64,000 nt of DNA, from the NCBI GenBank assembly GCA_027494015.1, contig JAOSJP010000034.1:124001-188000 (forward strand). The letters are read 5' to 3'. Below, in pieces: positions 17,028-27,073 of the stretch. The notes under the pieces were generated by a model that had not been told where the DNA came from, made no database searches, and worked only from the letters and a program-made list of their open reading frames with translations. This DNA is from Anaerolineae bacterium. Its GTDB lineage: Bacteria > Chloroflexota > Anaerolineae > Aggregatilineales > Aggregatilineaceae. The number at the start of each line of letters is the position of its first letter. Positions within the stretch are counted from its first letter, which is position 1. The position numbers and the translations under genes were made by a program.

Positions 17028-17573
17028 ATGGCCGAGCGCCCACCCCACCCGCCCCGCAAGCAGGCACCCCGACGACTGACCATCGCCGAACGTCACTACG
17101 AGCGCGGTCTGGACGAGCTGTCGAAAGATCGGCTCAGCCAGGCGCTGGCCGATCTTGACCAGGCCATCGCCCAAAACCCGCGCAATGCCGAATACTACGC
17201 GGCGCGCGGACTGGCGCTGCTGCGCGATGAGTGGGAAGCCGACGCAGAGCAGGACTTCGCCCAGGCGCTCAGGCTGGACCCAACGCAGTGGCTCGCTCAT
17301 TACGGGCGCGGGATGCTCGCTTTCAAGGAAGGCGACTTCACGGCTGCGCTCGACCACTTCTCGCGCGCCCAACGCCTGGCCCCGCAGCGCCCGGAAATCT
17401 ATGTCTACCGCGCCGTGTCGTTCTTTCGCGCCGGGAATCCCCGCGAGGCGCTTGCAGACATCGAGTACGCGCTGACGCTGTTCGAGCCGCGCGACCGGCG
17501 CCGCGAACTGGCCGGGCAATGGCTGGAGCTCTTCCGTCGCGCGGCAGCCAAACAGCCGCCCCCCCGTGAATGA
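17028..17573 (+). CDS. Tetratricopeptide repeat protein
   Basis: A 181-residue soluble protein with three or four TPR units from residue 18 on: ERGLDELSKDRLSQALADLD, then AARGLALLRDEWEADAEQDF, then GRGMLAFKEGDFTAALDHFS, then YRAVSFFRAGNPREALADIE. TPR proteins mediate protein contacts; no partner is evident. A candidate -10 (TATACT) lies about 60 bases upstream. The ATG at 17028 follows GAGG at 12 bases. Its end overlaps or abuts the next gene. Confidence 0.85.
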   Translation: MAERPPHPPRKQAPRRLTIAERHYERGLDELSKDRLSQALADLDQAIAQNPRNAEYYAARGLALLRDEWEADAEQDFAQALRLDPTQWLAHYGRGMLAFKEGDFTAALDHFSRAQRLAPQRPEIYVYRAVSFFRAGNPREALADIEYALTLFEPRDRRRELAGQWLELFRRAAAKQPPPRE

Positions 17574-17586
17574 CGTCAGTATCGCC

Positions 17587-18189
17587 ATGCAGAAGCTCTA
17601 CTGTTATGTTGACGAGACTGGCCAAGATACCAGGGGCCGGATGTTCATTGTGGCGATTGTGGTGTTCGGCGGTGATACAGGCACGCTGTCGAGCTACTGC
17701 GAACAGCTTGAGCAGGACTCTGGAAAGGGGAAATTTAAGTGGGGCAAAGCAGAACATCGCCGGCGGAGCGATTACTTGCGCCGAGTCCTCGCCGACAGCC
17801 GCTTTGAGAACAGCCTGCGATACGCCGTGTCCTACGGCACAACAGACTATGACGGGACTACTATCAGGGCAATTGCCGAGACCATTCAACAGTACAAGCG
17901 CAGCCAATCCTATACAGCGACTGTGTATGTTAATGGGTTAAGCAAGACCAAACAGCGCGAATATAGCCAGGGGCTCCGGAACCTGGGAATACGAGTTCGC
18001 AAAGTGAGGGGAGTCACCAAAGATGAGAATAACGCCCTTACGAGGCTGGCTGATACTGTCGCCGGATTTGTGCGCGACGCCCTGGAAAGCAGAAGCGACG
18101 AGCTGCAATCCCTCTATCGGGAAGCCATTCGCAAACAGGTTCTGATTGAGGTTACGCTGAAGGTTCCCCCAAAAACACCACCCCCTTAG
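17587..18189 (+). CDS. DUF3800 family protein
   Basis: A 200-residue protein with the N-terminal YCYVDETGQD motif of DUF3800, a family with an RNase H-like fold and often linked to mobile or defence islands. A KTKQREYSQGLRNLG helix and the charged segment around DENNALTRLADTVAGF fit the family's second half. A GTG at 17566 would overlap the TPR gene by 8 bases. Base composition is visibly less GC-rich than its neighbours, which suggests recent gain. Its 3' end lies in CCACCCC/GGGGTGG, a small hairpin. Confidence 0.8.
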   Translation: MQKLYCYVDETGQDTRGRMFIVAIVVFGGDTGTLSSYCEQLEQDSGKGKFKWGKAEHRRRSDYLRRVLADSRFENSLRYAVSYGTTDYDGTTIRAIAETIQQYKRSQSYTATVYVNGLSKTKQREYSQGLRNLGIRVRKVRGVTKDENNALTRLADTVAGFVRDALESRSDELQSLYREAIRKQVLIEVTLKVPPKTPPP

Positions 18190-18346
18190 GGGTGGCTCAG
18201 AGCCTACTTCCCGTGCAAACGGGACAGCTTACCGGTACGGCCAGTCTTCGGCTCTCTTGAAGATCAGTATAGCACAAGTGGGCAAAAATGGAACCCCCTT
18301 CGCCCGCCACTCCCAGGGCAAACGCATCAAACGTGCGCGTTGTTCT

Positions 18347-18439
18347 ACCTCACCCCCAGCCTCGCGGCGCTCGGCTTGCCCCCTCTCCGTTGACGGAGAG
18401 GGGGCGGCGAGGCGCGCCAGCGCCGAGCGGGGGTGAGGT
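18347..18439. repeat. Palindromic repeat R1, copy 7
   Basis: Full-length copy in reverse orientation to most, followed by the flank AAACCCAGGGCGCAGCAGAGC. It occupies most of the 410-base gap 18190-18599; the rest holds two small hairpins and a TATAAT at 18544. Confidence 0.9.
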
Positions 18440-18599
18440 AAACCCAGGGCGCAGCAGAGCAGCGCCCCTACGAGTAGGCTGGCGCGCGGCGGACTTTGAT
18501 GCGTTTGCCCTGCCGCCACTCCGCCCCGGCGCGCAGTCTATGTTATAATGCGCTGTGGTGATCGCGTGGTTGGTACGGTTGAGTAGGTAGGAGCGCCCT

Positions 18600-19805
18600 A
18601 TGGACTTGCAGCAGGCCGCGCGCCTGATCGAGTGGCTGGATGAAGAACGTCGCCGCGACAAAGCGATGATTGCGCTGCTGGAGGAGCGTGCCGCACAGCA
18701 GGCCGACACCATGATCCAACTGGAGCGCCGGCTCAACGGTCTGGAGGGCGAGCAGGCGGTCATGCGCACCTCGTTCCTTCCGGCGGGGCGCGATAGCGAA
18801 GTGGCCGAGCAGCTTCGCGCGGAGTTCCAGCAGCTTGTCGAAGAGACCGAGAGCAAACGCCTGATGGCCGAGCGCGAAGGCGAGCGCCGCCAGGACATTG
18901 GCCGCGAGAGCCTGGCGCGCATGATCCGCGACCTGGGCGAGCGCGCCGATGCCCTCGAAAAAACGGTGGAGGAGCTGCCTGCCGCCCGCGTCGAGCGCGA
19001 CCGCGTGGCCTCAGCATTGGCGGCTGTCCAGCAGCGTGTCGAAGACCTGGCCAAGAAGCTGGAAGAGCCGGAGCGCCGCATCACCTTCCTGGAGGAGCAG
19101 CGCCGCCAGGACGCCCGCCGCATTTCCGACGTGCAATCGGAAATGCCGGAGATTCAAAAGCAAGTTGACGCCGTGCGGCCCAAGCTGGAATCGCTGGAGA
19201 TGATGGTGCTGCGCAACGAGAAGCGCATCCTCGACGCGCAGGCTGCCGAGCGCGACCGCCGCGAGGAGATGCAGCACTTCATTGACCAGCAGACCTTGCT
19301 GCTCCAGCAGCGCGACCAGCAGGTGGCCGAGCTAACCAAGAGCTTTGGCACATACGATGAGGATATGCGCCGCTATATCGAACGCTTCGAGTCGTGGGCG
19401 GAGACACATCGCCAGATGAAAAAGGTCATTGACGATTTCGAGCGCATTGCCGAGCGGCTGGGCCGGCGCATCAACGAAGTCGCGGAGATGCAGCGCCTGT
19501 CCGAAGGGCGCTTCCGCCAGGAGTGGAACGACTGGATCGCCGACGACCAGAAGCGCTGGAAGCAGTTCACGCTGACCAATGACGAAGCGTGGCGCAACCA
19601 CGACAAGCAGCTCGAAGCCTTCCGCAAGTCAGTTGAAGCCGTGCAGGCAACGCTCGATCCCATCAAGAGCAGCATTGACCGCATGTGGCAGCTTGAGCGC
19701 GCGCGCGCCGAGCTATACCGCGAGCGCTACCAGGCCCTGCTGCTGCAATATGATCAGGTGGAACACGCCGCAGTGCCGGTTGCCAGCAGCAACGGCGGCG
19801 AATGA
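18600..19805 (+). CDS. Large coiled-coil protein of unknown function
   Basis: A 401-residue hydrophilic protein made almost entirely of heptad-type, Glu/Arg/Gln-rich helix. Examples are LIEWLDEERRRDKAMIALLE near the start and LEKTVEELPAARVERDRVAS in the middle. There is no signal peptide or membrane segment. The ATG at 18600 follows TAGGAGCG. It resembles SMC-like or cytoskeletal coiled coils in composition only; no ATPase head is present. A TATAAT 50 bases upstream may be its -10. Function unknown. Confidence 0.8.
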   Translation: MDLQQAARLIEWLDEERRRDKAMIALLEERAAQQADTMIQLERRLNGLEGEQAVMRTSFLPAGRDSEVAEQLRAEFQQLVEETESKRLMAEREGERRQDIGRESLARMIRDLGERADALEKTVEELPAARVERDRVASALAAVQQRVEDLAKKLEEPERRITFLEEQRRQDARRISDVQSEMPEIQKQVDAVRPKLESLEMMVLRNEKRILDAQAAERDRREEMQHFIDQQTLLLQQRDQQVAELTKSFGTYDEDMRRYIERFESWAETHRQMKKVIDDFERIAERLGRRINEVAEMQRLSEGRFRQEWNDWIADDQKRWKQFTLTNDEAWRNHDKQLEAFRKSVEAVQATLDPIKSSIDRMWQLERARAELYRERYQALLLQYDQVEHAAVPVASSNGGE

Positions 19806-19862
19806 CAGCAGGAGGCGTGCGCACGCGCCCCTTGTGCCAGCAGGGCCAGGGCTGATCTCGGT

Positions 19863-19963
19863 AGTGTATCGAATTCGGTTGAAATGGCATGGGTACTGGC
19901 TGCCGTGTGATCCCCATCCCCGGCCATTCCTGTGTGACGAGTTTCAACCGACAAGGATACACT
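19863..19963. other. Long inverted repeat upstream of the malic enzyme gene
   Basis: Arm AGTGTATC-GAATT-CGGTTGAAA at 19863-19884 matches the complement of 19942-19963 at 18 of 22 positions. The mismatches are all in the central five bases. The 57-base spacer shows no gene. The 333-base gap 19806-20138 also has a TATAAT at 20014. The arms could be a regulator site or the ends of a small insertion. Confidence 0.6.
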
Positions 19964-20138
19964 GTCCTGATCTCCGGCGTGGGCGGTGGCAAGTGGGCTG
20001 GCCCGTTTTGTTCTATAATGGGGGTACGGACGCTGAGCAGCCTCCAGCGCCGGGTAAAACGCAGACCACAGGCATGAGGAAGACCTGTTGGTGGTACACA
20101 TCGTCTAGATTGGCTTAGGTTTCTACGCGGAGCAAAAT

Positions 20139-21512
20139 ATGGTTCATGCACAAGTGACGAAAGAGGAACTCCTGGAGAAAGCCAAGAAACCCGCCGAGGA
20201 CGCCATGCGTCTTCACGCGTTCTACCGCGGGAAGATGCAGACGGCGCTCCGCTGCCAGGTGCGCGACCTGCACGACTTCGCCATCTGGTACACTCCGGGC
20301 GTGGCCGCGCCCTGTCGGGCCATCGCCCAAGACCCGAACCTGGTCTACGAGCTGACCAGCAAGTGGAACACCGTCGCCGTCATCTCCGATGGCACCCGCG
20401 TGCTTGGCCTGGGGGACATCGGCCCCAAAGCCGGGCTTCCCGTGATGGAAGGCAAGGCGCTGCTCTATAAGTACCTGGGCGGCGTGGACGCCTACCCGAT
20501 CATGCTGGACACCAAAGACCCCGACAAGATCATCGAGACGGTGCTCATGCTCCAGCCGGCGCTCGGCGGCGTCAACCTGGAAGACATCTCCCAGCCCAAG
20601 TGCTTCCGCATCCTCGACACGCTGCGCGAGCACGCCGAGATTCCAGTCTGGCATGATGACCAGCAGGGCACGGCCAGCGTGGTGCTGTCGGCGATGATCA
20701 ACGCGTCCAAGATCGTCGGCAAGCGGCTGGAAGATATGCGCATCGCGTTCCTGGGGGCTGGAGCAGCCAATGTCGCCTGCTCGCGGCTGCTGTTCGCCTA
20801 TGGGGTTGACCCGTCGAACTGCATCATGACGGACATCAACGGCATCCTCGGCAAACACCGCCGCGACTTCTACCTGCGCCGGGCTGAGTTCGTCCTGCAG
20901 TGGCACCTGTGCCAGATCACCAATCACGAGGAGCTGGAAGGCGACGCCGAAGCGGCCTTGCGCGGTGCCGATGCGATGATTGGCTTCTCCACACCGGGGC
21001 CAGGAATCGTCAAGCCGGAATGGATCAAGCAGATGGCCAAAGACGCCATCGTGTTGGCCGGCGCGAATCCCATCCCGGAAATCTGGCCGTGGGAGGCTGC
21101 TGAAGCGGGCGCAGCAGTGGTCGCCACCGGGCGTTCGGACTTCCCCAACCAGGTCAACAACTCGCTGGGCTTCCCTGGCATCTTCCGGGGAGCGCTGGAT
21201 GTGCGCGCGCGCACCATCACCGACGAAATGGCCATTGCCGCGTCGGAGACGCTGGCGCACATGGCCGAGGAGAAAGGGCTGTCGCCCGATCACTTGCTGC
21301 CAACGATGGATGAGTGGGAGATCTTCCCGCGCGAGGCGGCAGCGGTGGCGGTCAAGGCGGTCGAGCAGGGCGTCGCCCGGCTCACGACTACCTATGACGA
21401 GGAGTACGAGCGCGCTTCGGAGATGATCCGCCAGGCGCGCGAGATGACGCACTTGCTGATGCGCGAAGGGTTCATCGTCGAAGGACCTGAAGACGGCGAT
21501 GCGAGCAGATAG
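20139..21512 (+). CDS. NAD(P)-dependent malic enzyme
   Basis: A 457-residue malic enzyme converting malate to pyruvate and CO2 with NAD(P)H. YTPGVAAPCRAIA carries the catalytic Tyr region, KAGLPVMEGKALLYKYLGG carries the Lys, and WHDDQQGTASV the metal-binding Asp pair. LGAGAANVACSRLL is the dinucleotide-binding loop, and ANPIPEIWPWEA follows. The length fits the short bacterial form without the phosphotransacetylase-like tail. The ATG lies in CAAAATATGGTT without a strong Shine-Dalgarno. It is followed 14 bases later by a flavoprotein gene, with which it may share a transcript. Confidence 0.92.
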   Translation: MVHAQVTKEELLEKAKKPAEDAMRLHAFYRGKMQTALRCQVRDLHDFAIWYTPGVAAPCRAIAQDPNLVYELTSKWNTVAVISDGTRVLGLGDIGPKAGLPVMEGKALLYKYLGGVDAYPIMLDTKDPDKIIETVLMLQPALGGVNLEDISQPKCFRILDTLREHAEIPVWHDDQQGTASVVLSAMINASKIVGKRLEDMRIAFLGAGAANVACSRLLFAYGVDPSNCIMTDINGILGKHRRDFYLRRAEFVLQWHLCQITNHEELEGDAEAALRGADAMIGFSTPGPGIVKPEWIKQMAKDAIVLAGANPIPEIWPWEAAEAGAAVVATGRSDFPNQVNNSLGFPGIFRGALDVRARTITDEMAIAASETLAHMAEEKGLSPDHLLPTMDEWEIFPREAAAVAVKAVEQGVARLTTTYDEEYERASEMIRQAREMTHLLMREGFIVEGPEDGDASR

Positions 21513-21526
21513 AGGTGAAGCAACCT

Positions 21527-22462
21527 ATGCGTGAGCTTATTATTATCGGCGGGGGTCCGGCGGGTCTGGCGGCGGCAGCTTATGCTGTGCGCAAACGCAT
21601 GGACGCGCTGTTCATCTCCAAGGGGTTGGGCGGGCGGACAAATCGCCGCCTGCTGCTGCCCTGGGTCGAGGACTACCAGGTCTCCATCGCAGAGGAAACC
21701 ATCCAACGCTTTCGCTCTCAACTGGAATACCTGGACTTCATGCGCGTGCGCTCAACCGTGACCTCCATCGTGAAGATTGACGGTGGCTTCCGGGTGACGG
21801 TGGCCGATGGCAAGTCCTTCGACACCCAGACGATCATCATCGCCACTGGTACAGTGGGCGAGCTGCTCAACGTGCCCGGCGAGCGCGAGTTTGAGATGAA
21901 GGGACTGTGCTACAGTGCCATGACCTACGCCCCCATGATGGTGGACCGCAACACGGTTGTGGTCGGCGACGAGGCGTTGGCGCTGCGCGCGGTGGCTGAG
22001 CTGGCCCGCATCGCCACGCAGGTGACGCTCATCGCTGAGGCAGATAGCGATCTCAACACACCAGTCGGCGAGAGGGTGCTCTGCGCGGACAATGTGATCG
22101 TCAAGCGCCACGCCAAAGTGCTGGAGGTGAAAGGCGACGAATACGCCCGCAGTGTGGTGATCCGTCACGAGGGCCGTGTGGAAGAGCTGCCGACCGATGC
22201 CATTTTCGTCGAGAAGCAGCTCATCCCCAAGTCCGATCTTGTCGCCGACCTGGTGACGCTGGACGAGTGCGGCTTCATCATCGTGGATCATCGCAACCGG
22301 ACGACAACGCCCGGCCTCTTCGCCGCCGGGGACGTGACCAACGCGATGGCCTTCCAGGTGTTGATGGGCCTCGGCGACGGCGAGAAGGCCGCGCTGAGCG
22401 CCTTCGACTACCTGGTGGGCATGGGCGGGGCCGACTTCGTCTGCAAAGCGCCAGGCGAGTGA
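21527..22462 (+). CDS. Thioredoxin-reductase-like FAD/NAD(P) oxidoreductase without CxxC
   Basis: A 311-residue flavoprotein. IIIGGGPAGLAAAAYAV binds FAD near the N-terminus. VVVGDEALALRAVAELA is the NAD(P) loop, and GLFAAGDVTNAM is the second FAD motif near the C-terminus. Where thioredoxin reductases have CATC, this protein has GLCYSAMTYAP, so the redox-active Cys pair is missing. It could be a ferredoxin- or flavodoxin-NADP reductase-like enzyme or another pyridine-nucleotide oxidoreductase. The ATG at 21527 follows GAGGTG. It sits just after malic enzyme, which makes NAD(P)H. Confidence 0.85.
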   Translation: MRELIIIGGGPAGLAAAAYAVRKRMDALFISKGLGGRTNRRLLLPWVEDYQVSIAEETIQRFRSQLEYLDFMRVRSTVTSIVKIDGGFRVTVADGKSFDTQTIIIATGTVGELLNVPGEREFEMKGLCYSAMTYAPMMVDRNTVVVGDEALALRAVAELARIATQVTLIAEADSDLNTPVGERVLCADNVIVKRHAKVLEVKGDEYARSVVIRHEGRVEELPTDAIFVEKQLIPKSDLVADLVTLDECGFIIVDHRNRTTTPGLFAAGDVTNAMAFQVLMGLGDGEKAALSAFDYLVGMGGADFVCKAPGE

Positions 22463-22476
22463 GCCAGGAATGAATG

Positions 22477-22500
22477 GCGGGGGCCTTGTGCGGCCCCCGC
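22477..22500. terminator. Hairpin between convergent trxB-like and murA genes
   Basis: GCGGGGGCC and GGCCCCCGC are perfect complements around TTGTGC. No T tract follows in either direction, so efficiency is uncertain. Confidence 0.55.
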
Positions 22501-22515
22501 TAATGCTCCTGCGAG

Positions 22516-23811
22516 TCAGCCAAGCGGCACCGGCTCGCGGCGGATGACCGCACCCAAACCGCGCAGCTTCTCCTCGACACGCTCGTAGCCCCGGTCAATC
22601 TGACCGATGTTGCGGATGGTGGTTGTGCCGCGCGCGCACAGCGCCGCCAGCAGCAGGGCCATGCCCGCCCGGATGTCCGGGCTGGTGATGTTCGGGGCGG
22701 CGCGCAGCACCGTGGGGCCGTGTACCACAGCCCGGTGTGGGTCGCACAGGAAGATGCGCGCGCCCATGCTGGTCAGCTTGTCGGTGAAAAAGAAGCGGCT
22801 GTTGTACATCCACTCATGGAACAACACCGTGCCCGCCGACTGCGTGGCGACGGTGACGGCGATGCTCATCAGATCGGACGGGAAGGCCGGCCAGGGCTGC
22901 GCCTTGATCTCTGGTATCTGGTTGCCGAGATCGCGCTGAATGACCAGCGGCTGGCCGCGCGGCACCACCAGGTCTTCTCCGTCCACTTCCCACACCACAC
23001 CCAGCCTGCGAAAGACCAGGGCAGCCATGTGCAGGTATTGCGGGTCGGCCTGGCAGATGCGCACTTCCCCGCCGGTGACGACCGTCGCGCCCACATAGCT
23101 GATCACTTCCAGATAATCCGCCTCCACGCGGAACTCGCCGCCGCTCAGCCGCTCCACGCCCTGGATAGTCAGGCAGTTGGTGCCGATGCCGCTGATCTGC
23201 GCACCCATGCCGCTGAGCATGTGGCACAGGTTCTGGACGTGCGGCTCGGAGGCAGCATTGCGGATAATCGTCGTACCTTCGGCCAGCACAGCGGCCATGA
23301 GCGTGTTCTCGGTGGCCGTCACGCTGGCCTCGTCGAGCAGAATGTCGGCCCCGCGCAGGCCAGACGTGCGCATCTTGAACGCGCCGTCAAAGTCCATCTG
23401 CGCGCCGAGACTCTGCAAGGCCAGCACGTGCGTATCCAGCCGCCGCCGCCCGATCACATCACCGCCCGGCGGCGGCAGCTCCAACTGCCCGGCGCGGGCC
23501 AGCATCGGCCCGGCAAAGACGATGGAGGCGCGCGTGCGCTGGCTCAGCTCGCGGTCGAGCGCATGGCGGGTGATCTCTTTGGCGTGAACGCGCACCCGTT
23601 GGCCCTCAAGGACTTCAACCTCAGCGCCCAGACTGCGCAGCAGATCGAGCGTGACGCGCACATCGGCGATGTCTGGCACGTTGCTCAGCGTCACCGGCTC
23701 ATCGGTGAGCAGGCAGGCGGGCAGCATCTTCAGCGCGGCGTTCTTGTTGCCGCTGACCGTGACCTCACCTTCCAGGTGATGATTGCCCTCGATGACGAAC
23801 TGCTCCGGCAT
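22516..23811 (-). CDS. murA: UDP-N-acetylglucosamine 1-carboxyvinyltransferase with Asp at the active-site Cys position
   Basis: A 431-residue EPT-family enzyme for the first committed step of peptidoglycan synthesis. GNKNAALKMLPA at the N-terminus has the catalytic Lys and Asn. The mobile active-site loop reads PPPGGDVIGRR, where E. coli has PGGCTIGAR, so residue 118 is Asp rather than Cys. Enzymes with Asp here, as in mycobacteria and chlamydiae, resist fosfomycin. RGYERVEEKLRGLGA closes the protein. The ATG at 23811 follows GGAGAAGGG. It lies 25 bases after the SAM hydrolase reading frame and is probably cotranscribed with it. Confidence 0.93.
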   Translation of the reverse strand: MPEQFVIEGNHHLEGEVTVSGNKNAALKMLPACLLTDEPVTLSNVPDIADVRVTLDLLRSLGAEVEVLEGQRVRVHAKEITRHALDRELSQRTRASIVFAGPMLARAGQLELPPPGGDVIGRRRLDTHVLALQSLGAQMDFDGAFKMRTSGLRGADILLDEASVTATENTLMAAVLAEGTTIIRNAASEPHVQNLCHMLSGMGAQISGIGTNCLTIQGVERLSGGEFRVEADYLEVISYVGATVVTGGEVRICQADPQYLHMAALVFRRLGVVWEVDGEDLVVPRGQPLVIQRDLGNQIPEIKAQPWPAFPSDLMSIAVTVATQSAGTVLFHEWMYNSRFFFTDKLTSMGARIFLCDPHRAVVHGPTVLRAAPNITSPDIRAGMALLLAALCARGTTTIRNIGQIDRGYERVEEKLRGLGAVIRREPVPLG

Positions 23812-23836
23812 GGTGCCCTTCTCCGAAAGATATCGC

Positions 23837-24157
23837 TCAGGCCCAGACAAGCGCCACCGGATCGCCAATGGCCGCGCCCAACACAGACGCCGCATGACCC
23901 TGGTTGACCCCGATCTCAAGCTGCCCGGCGCTGCCGATCAGCGCGGTCAGCGCGCCGGGCGGCACCGCGCCATACGTCGGGCGAACCGGGCCGATGGCGC
24001 GCTCGCCGACCCACACCTGGCACGCCGCAGCGCGCAGCGCTTGCGGCGCGCCGCCCCGAACGCCGAAACGCGGAGCAAAGCGCAGCGTCTCCGGCCCGTC
24101 CCAGTCCAGCCGCCCGATGCTGGTGATCAGGTTGCCGAAACGGTCAATATGCAGCAC
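23837..24157 (-). CDS. SAM hydroxide adenosyltransferase (DUF62), C-terminal fragment
   Basis: The C-terminal beta domain of the DUF62 (SAM hydrolase / fluorinase) family, starting with VLHIDRFGNLITSIG, the conserved Asp-Arg-Phe-Gly-Asn substrate-binding stretch. The frame stays open upstream to about 24185, where it should join the fragment at 24165-24686. The two are one gene broken by a frameshift. NQGHAASVLGA near the end fits the family's adenine-binding region. It precedes murA on the minus strand. Confidence 0.82.
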   Translation of the reverse strand: MLHIDRFGNLITSIGRLDWDGPETLRFAPRFGVRGGAPQALRAAACQVWVGERAIGPVRPTYGAVPPGALTALIGSAGQLEIGVNQGHAASVLGAAIGDPVALVWA

Positions 24158-24164
24158 TTCGCCC

Positions 24165-24686
24165 TCAATCTGCGCCTGGCGCGATCTTCAGGCGGGGCGC
24201 GGGCAGCGTCACCAGGGTTTCCAGCGCCGGGCCAAACGCGCCGATCGGCGCGCCGGCGGCCAGGTGCGCGGCAGCGGGAGCGAAAAGGTCGCGCCCGTGA
24301 AAGGTCTGGCTGGTCTCGGCCAGGCGATAGGCGGGATTCGCCAGCGCGCAGGCGCGTCCGCCGCCAGTCTCGGCCAGAATGTAGCTGAGCACACCGTTAT
24401 CCGGCGCAACGTAGCGCCCGTGACTCGTCTCGACCACAACCGGTGCGCGCGCGGTGCCCACGCCGGGATCCACCACGACCAGGAAGACAGTGTCCGCCGG
24501 GAAGTAGGCATACGCAGTCGCCAGCAGATAGGCAGCCTGGCGCACGTTCTGCGGCTGCACGTCGTGCGTCAGGTCTACCAGGCGTGCCGCAGGGCAAAGC
24601 GCCAGCATGACGCCCTTCATCGTGCCAACATAGGCATCCGACAGGCCAAAATCGGTCAGCAGGGCGATGATCGGCGGCGTGGTCAT
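24165..24686 (-). CDS. SAM hydroxide adenosyltransferase (DUF62), N-terminal fragment
   Basis: The N-terminal domain of the same gene: IIALLTDFGLSDAYVGTMKG carries the conserved Thr-Asp-Phe-Gly; DLTHDVQPQNV and VVDPGVGT complete the SAM-binding face; YVAPDNGVL follows. The family hydrolyses SAM to adenosine and methionine. The frame ends early at 24165 (LKIAPGAD). Shifting by one base gives AQIEGEVLHIDRFGN, which continues the protein. The ATG at 24686 lies 7 bases after a -10, suggesting a leaderless transcript. Confidence 0.85.
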   Translation of the reverse strand: MTTPPIIALLTDFGLSDAYVGTMKGVMLALCPAARLVDLTHDVQPQNVRQAAYLLATAYAYFPADTVFLVVVDPGVGTARAPVVVETSHGRYVAPDNGVLSYILAETGGGRACALANPAYRLAETSQTFHGRDLFAPAAAHLAAGAPIGAFGPALETLVTLPAPRLKIAPGAD

Positions 24687-24693
24687 GGCCCCG

Positions 24694-24721
24694 ATTGTAC
24701 CAGTGAATGGGGCGGCGGCAA
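24694..24721 (-). promoter_or_regulatory. Promoter of the SAM hydrolase-murA unit
   Basis: On the minus strand TTGCCG (24716-24721) and TACAAT (24694-24699) are spaced by 16 bases. The -10 lies 7 bases before the ATG, so the message may be leaderless. Confidence 0.6.
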
Positions 24722-24732
24722 GCGAGCGCGCA

Positions 24733-24761
24733 TTGCCGGGGGCCTGGCGCTGAGGTATAAT
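24733..24761 (+). promoter_or_regulatory. Upstream promoter of gyrB
   Basis: TTGCCG at 24733-24738 and TATAAT at 24756-24761 with a 17-base spacer. It lies about 240 bases before the gyrB start and is divergent from the SAM hydrolase promoter. Confidence 0.6.
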
Positions 24762-24771
24762 TCGCCGGAGA

Positions 24772-24800
24772 TTGGCCAACTCGCTGTCATGCGTTATAAT
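24772..24800 (+). promoter_or_regulatory. Second promoter of gyrB
   Basis: TTGGCC at 24772-24777 and TATAAT at 24795-24800, 17 bases apart, in tandem 39 bases after the first. The remaining 200-base leader to gyrB shows no clear structure. Confidence 0.6.
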
Positions 24801-24992
24801 CTGCGCAAGGCGAACATTCGTTCTCATCCTGGGCATCATGATGGTGGCAGCTTCAGCCGCCCAATGGGCCGGTTGACCTCTGTGATTGTGCCTATCTGAC
24901 CAGACCCCCTGCGAGCCGATCACGCTGTGATGGGAAGGGGGTGGTATGCGTATGGGGCTGGAATTGCGAACAACCTGGGGCGTGTGCGGTAG

Positions 24993-26957
<1,965 letters not shown>

Positions 26958-26979
26958 GCGCGCTCCCGGAGCAATGAGA

Positions 26980-27014
26980 ACGGGCCTCCCTCAGCGGCAG
27001 GCCCGTTTCTTTTC
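26980..27014 (+). terminator. Intrinsic terminator of gyrB
   Basis: ACGGGCCT and AGGCCCGT pair around an 11-base loop and are followed by TTTCTTTTC. Confidence 0.85.
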
Positions 27015-27073
27015 TACGCAAGGGGCGCGAGGATTTTCAATCCGCAATTCGCAATCCGCAATCCAGACTCCTC

